Assembly (NCBI GenBank): GCA_031216445.1
Contig: CM062211.1
Location: 4,352,001 to 4,416,000 of the forward strand
From: Lateolabrax maculatus
Lineage: Eukaryota > Chordata > Actinopteri > Acropomatiformes > Lateolabracidae
Direction: 5' to 3'
Length of the DNA: 64,000 nt
Below the pieces are notes generated by a model. The model was not told where the DNA came from and did no database searches. It was given only the letters and a program-made list of their open reading frames with translations. Position numbers and translations under genes: made by a program. This document shows, one piece after another, positions 60,216 through 64,000 of the stretch (the stretch's first letter is position 1; every line of letters starts with the position of its first letter).

Positions 60216-61802
60216 TAGTCTTATTTGAAGTTTTGGACAACAGTGGAGCTCTATGGCATACATGTAAAGCAATAGATTATTCATGAATCTGTTAACAGTG
60301 AGAGTATTGTAAGCTTTATCATTTAAAAGTAAAATTGAGAACATCTTTCCCTCATATGTCTTGTTCCTACTTCCTGTCACCTTTAAGCAGTGAGGAGGTG
60401 ACTCAGACACTTCCTGTCCCCCTTTGTTGATTACAGATCACTTCCATTCCTCACTGCATTGTTTTCTCTCAGCCAGCACGTTCTTGACTCTGCCAACCAG
60501 TCATGTTGTGTCAAGGTGAATTGATCATAACCGATGCTGAGCTGCACAATTATTTTCCCATTTTCCTGTTGTTATTGATCTTTTCCTCCGCACAGGCAAG
60601 TCAAGTCAAAATGGATTAGCCATCAGATTAAGTCCAAAAAGTCTGTGAGAGGGTCATTCAAATAGATGAAGGGTACACACTTCTTGTTCCTCCGGAGTTC
60701 TTTTATTCGATCTTCCTCCTCCCCTCAGAGAGCAGAGAGTCTAAAATAATTTCAGATAGCAGTCTGGCGGCTCTGGATATATGCCATGGTATCCATCACG
60801 ATCTAATCACCACCAGTGGTTTGCTGTCAGTCAACAGGGGACTCAACAGAGAGTCTGCCAGAGGCAAACCTCAAACATTAAAGCCCAATCTAGAGGATCC
60901 TCTTCTTTGAGAATATCATTAAATATCATTGATAGAATGGTAGATTATTAGTTGAGGAAATCATGCATATATGCAACATCCTTTCTTTAAGAGCTGGATG
61001 GGGTGCTGAAATGAAAATAAAATTCTCTAGAAATCCAACTAGGATTATGCAGAAGTATTAATAAACTTAAGTAAGTAAATAAGTAAAATTCCTGGATTTC
61101 ATTTTTATCTTTATATCCTTATTTCTGTAATGTTTCAATCAAACAGTTGGATCCTCGTTGGATTTTCTGCTGTTGTGAAGTAGTTACGGCAGATGATTGT
61201 GCGGAGCTTATGGAGAGCTTAATTAACAACAGCAGGTGCTCCATCATTTTTCCTAACAAAATCAACACTTACATATAATAAGAATAATAATTGTGATGCT
61301 TATAACAGACTGCAATACAAATTAGGCCCAAAACTCAAAAACAGCCCGCGCTCAAATGAGCTGTAGACATACTGCTTTGGCTCAGGTGGAGAGTAGGCAG
61401 AGAAACATAGAGCACTGAGTTTAGTTAGATACAACACTACAGTACATGATCATGAACACATTTATAGATGATAAATTATGTGTTTATACAGTCAGATGCC
61501 ACACAAAACATTTGCAAATGAGCTATAAAGTATAATCCTCAGTCATCAATCACATGTGCTTTAAAAACAAATGACACATGACAGCGCTACATAACACCAC
61601 ATGACTACACTACCAGCACCACACTGACTGACAGGGCTGCATGCTACTGAACAACTACTAAATGATCACAGTTATACACATGTGCTGAATGAAGATGGAA
61701 AGTTCCCGCTGCTGATAGATAGTCATTAAGTGTACTCACAGTCCAGAAGAGAACAATTAGATTTTTTCAGTTAGACTATCAAAAGGACAAATTATTGAGT
61801 AT
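60216..61802. other. Presumed intronic stretch without recognisable genes
   Basis: No gene or familiar element seen. Composition is mixed to AT-rich. Confidence 0.45.
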
Positions 61803-61834
61803 ACATTTGAACAATTGATTAATTGTTCAAATGT
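61803..61834. repeat. 14-bp perfect palindrome with 4-base loop
   Basis: ACATTTGAACAATT (61803-61816) and AATTGTTCAAATGT (61821-61834) are exact reverse complements around GATT. Confidence 0.85.
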
Positions 61835-61993
61835 AAATTGGCTACTAACACATAAACGTTCTCTCTTCAACTCAGAGTTGATCGAACGTGGTATGGAATA
61901 ATATATTTAGCATGAAATAATGCACCTTTGTTGTTGCTAATGTTAAAGTGTTTTTGAACTTTTCTTATTTATTCACTGAAAACTCCTTCCTTA

Positions 61994-62433
61994 CTAGCCT
62001 GGCATAAGCAGACTTATTCACAAATGCCTATTAGTCTGGAACCTCTCACTTCATTTTTGATTTCCAAGGGGCGTCATCAACGGGTGAAGACCAAAATGTC
62101 TCCAGAGGCAATTGGATAGACCTACAACCAATCAGAGCAACGAATCGTCGTCCTGTCAAAAGTACGGCAAACACATATTTCTTATCACCAACAGCTTTAA
62201 GTGCAGTTGTTATTCCATCCAGTTAAATACTGATGACATAGCGGATTCAAAAGACATTCCACATCAGTGGCAGCCATCTTGGTTGTTTACAAAAATGCCT
62301 CAATGGCGCCGGTTGTAATTGGCCCGACCAATTCCAGGAAGGGTGAAAATGTATCTGAACGGGAGGGGGGGCAGAGAAAAATAAAACAAACTCGAAACTA
62401 TGAACTGGCAGATTCGTCTGGTTCCCAGGCTAC
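61994..62433 (+). mobile_element. CTAGCCTGG-ended non-autonomous element, copy 2
   Basis: The left end CTAGCCTGG (61994-62002) and the right end CCAGGCTAC (62425-62433) are inverted repeats with one mismatch. Interior words match copy 1 at 46150-46600. No target duplication is evident and no transposase frame exists, so it is non-autonomous. Two + frames inside (62112-62527) are shadows. Confidence 0.7.
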
Positions 62434-62700
62434 CTCTTTATATCAAGTGTTTAAAATAGCAAATGAAACCGATGTCCTGATTGCCCCTAAAGGAAGTAAT
62501 ATAATATACAACATATTATGTACTTGATCATCTAAGATAAAGTGGAGTTTTTCCTTTTTAAAGTTGGACTGAATGAAAGAGGAAAATGTGTGCAGAGGAT
62601 GTTTCAGGGTTTATAAGGTATGACGCATTACTGCGGGTGTATTTCTGGTATTATTCCTGATTAAGCATGAAACTGCCCTAATGACCTGACATGTTTGTCA
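62434..62700. other. Short stretch with no recognisable feature
   Basis: AT-rich. Nothing identified. Confidence 0.4.
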
Positions 62701-62996
62701 GCTGCAGCCAGTACAGAGCACAGCTGTCCTCGTGCTTTAGCTTACACTGCACACTCTCAGGCTGAACGGGGCTCTGCTGTCTCCCTCCATCCCACGTCCT
62801 TCTGGGCAAGTCTGAGACTCCGGGGATCTAACACCGCTGACCTCCACATGTTGGTCAATATTTATGTCTGCAAAACTGCAGACAGTTGTCTCGCACGCCC
62901 CTGCAGACAGGGTCCAGTTGACCCCCAGCTGGGTGCTGCGGCTTGTGCAAGAGAGTATGAGGACTCTGTGGGGGCTGCACCGGTGGACAGGGCTGG
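62701..62996 (+). other. Candidate exon with strong splice donor
   Basis: The sequence from TTTGTCAG|CTGCAG (about 62700) to GGCTGG|GTAAGTTGG (GT at 62997-62998) is GC-richer than its surroundings and open in one + frame for its whole length. That frame contains HMLVNIYVCKTADSCLARP and ends DSVGAAPVDRAG before a TAA inside the donor. The donor matches the vertebrate consensus closely. No domain is recognised. Minus-strand frames also cross it, so coding status is unproven. Confidence 0.22.
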
Positions 62997-62998
62997 GT

Positions 62999-63466
62999 AA
63001 GTTGGTCTGGATGGAAATGGGAATGGACAGAATCATTACCCAGCACTTTATACTTCGCTCCCATTTCCAGTTTCCAGTACCCTCTGACTATCCTCTCAAG
63101 GACAAAATGAAGCTTACAGTATAGAGACCCCAGCCCCCCACGCCCCTTTGCAGCCACCTCCAAGCTGGTGCTGAGATCAATGTCTGTCCTTCCTCAAGCG
63201 ATGATGTTTGCTCCCTCAGCAGGAATGCAAAGGGTGTTCCTAAGGCAGTTTCTGACTTGCTCTGTCCCTCCCCCAGCCTCAGCAAAGGAACATGGCATGT
63301 ACAGTACATTAGGTACAATAAAAGTCTATGATGGGTAAGGTGATTTCTTGTATACTGGAACCAAAAAGCCACACGAGTTGAACAGGTCTCCAGAATGACT
63401 TGATGTCTAACAATACACTGCTGCTGTGTTAATGGACTTGCTGGTGTAATCTGTCGGCTCCCTGAA
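62999..63466. other. Stretch with no recognisable feature
   Basis: No gene identified. The 185-codon minus-strand frame (63088-63645) crosses a SINE and simple sequence and is not supported. Confidence 0.4.
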
Positions 63467-63822
63467 TATTTTTTTTTATTTTTATTTTTTATTTTATTAA
63501 CTTTATTTATCACAACTTGTGAAATTATTTCTCCGCATTTAACCCATCCAGTGGCACCTGTACGAACACACACATGCACATGCACAGGGTCACACAAAGA
63601 GACAGGTGCCATATTCACACACTGGAGCGGTGGGCAGCAGTTCACAGCGCCCGGGGAGCAATTGGGGGTGAGGTGCCTTGCTCAAGGGCACCTCGGCCGT
63701 GGCAGGTAGGTGGGCTGCCACCCCACCAGCTGTCAGTCCACCAATCTTTGGGAGGGAGTGCGGGGATCGAACCTCCAACCTTAGGTTATTGGACGACCTC
63801 GCTCTACCACTGAGCCACGGCC
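63467..63822 (-). mobile_element. tRNA-derived SINE
   Basis: On the minus strand the element starts with a tRNA-like head. Box A is TGGCTCAGTGG (63807-63817) and box B is GGTTCGATCCC (63763-63773), correct RNA polymerase III promoter boxes. The body includes the reverse complement of 'gtgccttgctcaagggcacctcggc', and the 3' part includes 'gggttaaatgcggagaaataatttcac' followed by an A-rich tail (63467-63495 as T on the + strand). Length is about 355 bases. Not a functional tRNA gene, because the body has no cloverleaf. Confidence 0.85.
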
Positions 63823-64000
63823 ACTATATTAACACCACAAAAGGAGCATGTGTTGTATTTTACTTTTAGAAAGAATTCGGTTAACTATTTAAGAAAGTAA
63901 GCCAATGTAAGAAGGTAAGCCAGTGTTTATTTTAATCAGTGTTAATCATGCACCTCTTTACATCAGTCTGAAATGTAACAAGTTGGTGTCATGTCTGTAT
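63823..64000. other. Window end, no recognisable feature
   Basis: AT-rich sequence up to the window edge. A near-tandem 'agaaagtaagccaatgtaagaaggtaagccagtg' duplication lies at about 63892-63924. Confidence 0.4.

Noticed and set aside
63088..63645. 185-codon minus-strand frame as a gene
   Set aside because: It runs through the 3' part of a SINE and its A-rich tail; residues in that part (long K/N runs) are simple-sequence translation.
63763..63817. tRNA gene on the minus strand
   Set aside because: Box A and box B are present but no anticodon arm or acceptor stem closes; the boxes head a SINE.
1..64000. CRISPR array, phage, operon or other prokaryotic system
   Set aside because: Spliced gene structure, microsatellites, SINE/LINE remnants and absence of dense coding show vertebrate nuclear DNA; no regularly spaced direct repeats exist.

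Overview
The window looks like nuclear DNA of a bony fish, probably a percomorph teleost. Four things point there: a compact fish-egg-lectin-type gene with short GT-AG introns, (CA)n/(GT)n microsatellites throughout, a tRNA-derived SINE, and many interspersed elements of kinds I know from percomorph genomes. There is no bacterial, plasmid or phage organisation. Almost all open reading frames outside the first 2 kb are chance frames, low-complexity frames or repeat remnants. No database or alignment was available, so repeat family assignments rest on recognition and on copy-to-copy comparison inside the window.

Layout. 1-2.4 kb: a TATA-box gene on the + strand with five exons encoding a secreted tectonin-repeat lectin. 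Its first exon is one base out of phase with the otherwise clean exons 2-5. 2.4-7.2 kb: AT-rich intergenic DNA with a textbook 217-bp piggyBac-type MITE (TTAA duplication) and a small promoter-like block near 5.95-6.06 kb. 7.2-7.64 kb: a CpG-rich block ending in a strong splice donor, best read as the non-coding first exon and promoter of a + strand gene. 7.64-64 kb: about 56 kb with no coding exon I can recognise. If the 7.6 kb donor is real, much of this is a very long first intron or regulatory desert.

That long stretch carries dispersed repeats: two copies of an 'ATTAATCG' MITE in opposite orientation; a foldback element with long inverted halves at 26.3-26.9 kb and relatives at 18.9 and 39.0 kb; four copies of a 'gctaacatg'-type repeat; two copies of a CTAGCCTGG-ended element at 46.2 and 62.0 kb; and two related copies of a further family at 35.1 and 42.1 kb. 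It also holds a DIRS-like retrotransposon remnant, an L2-like LINE remnant and a tRNA-derived SINE. Between them lie non-repetitive blocks that look like candidate conserved non-coding elements, a second promoter-like block at 43.0-43.4 kb, and a few splice-flanked candidate exons.

The lectin gene is the only gene I can assign with confidence. The gene behind the 7.6 kb first exon cannot be named from this window. I see no convincing new multi-gene system. The points most worth checking are the lectin reading-frame conflict, the foldback and paired repeat families, and the candidate exons and promoters inside the gene desert.
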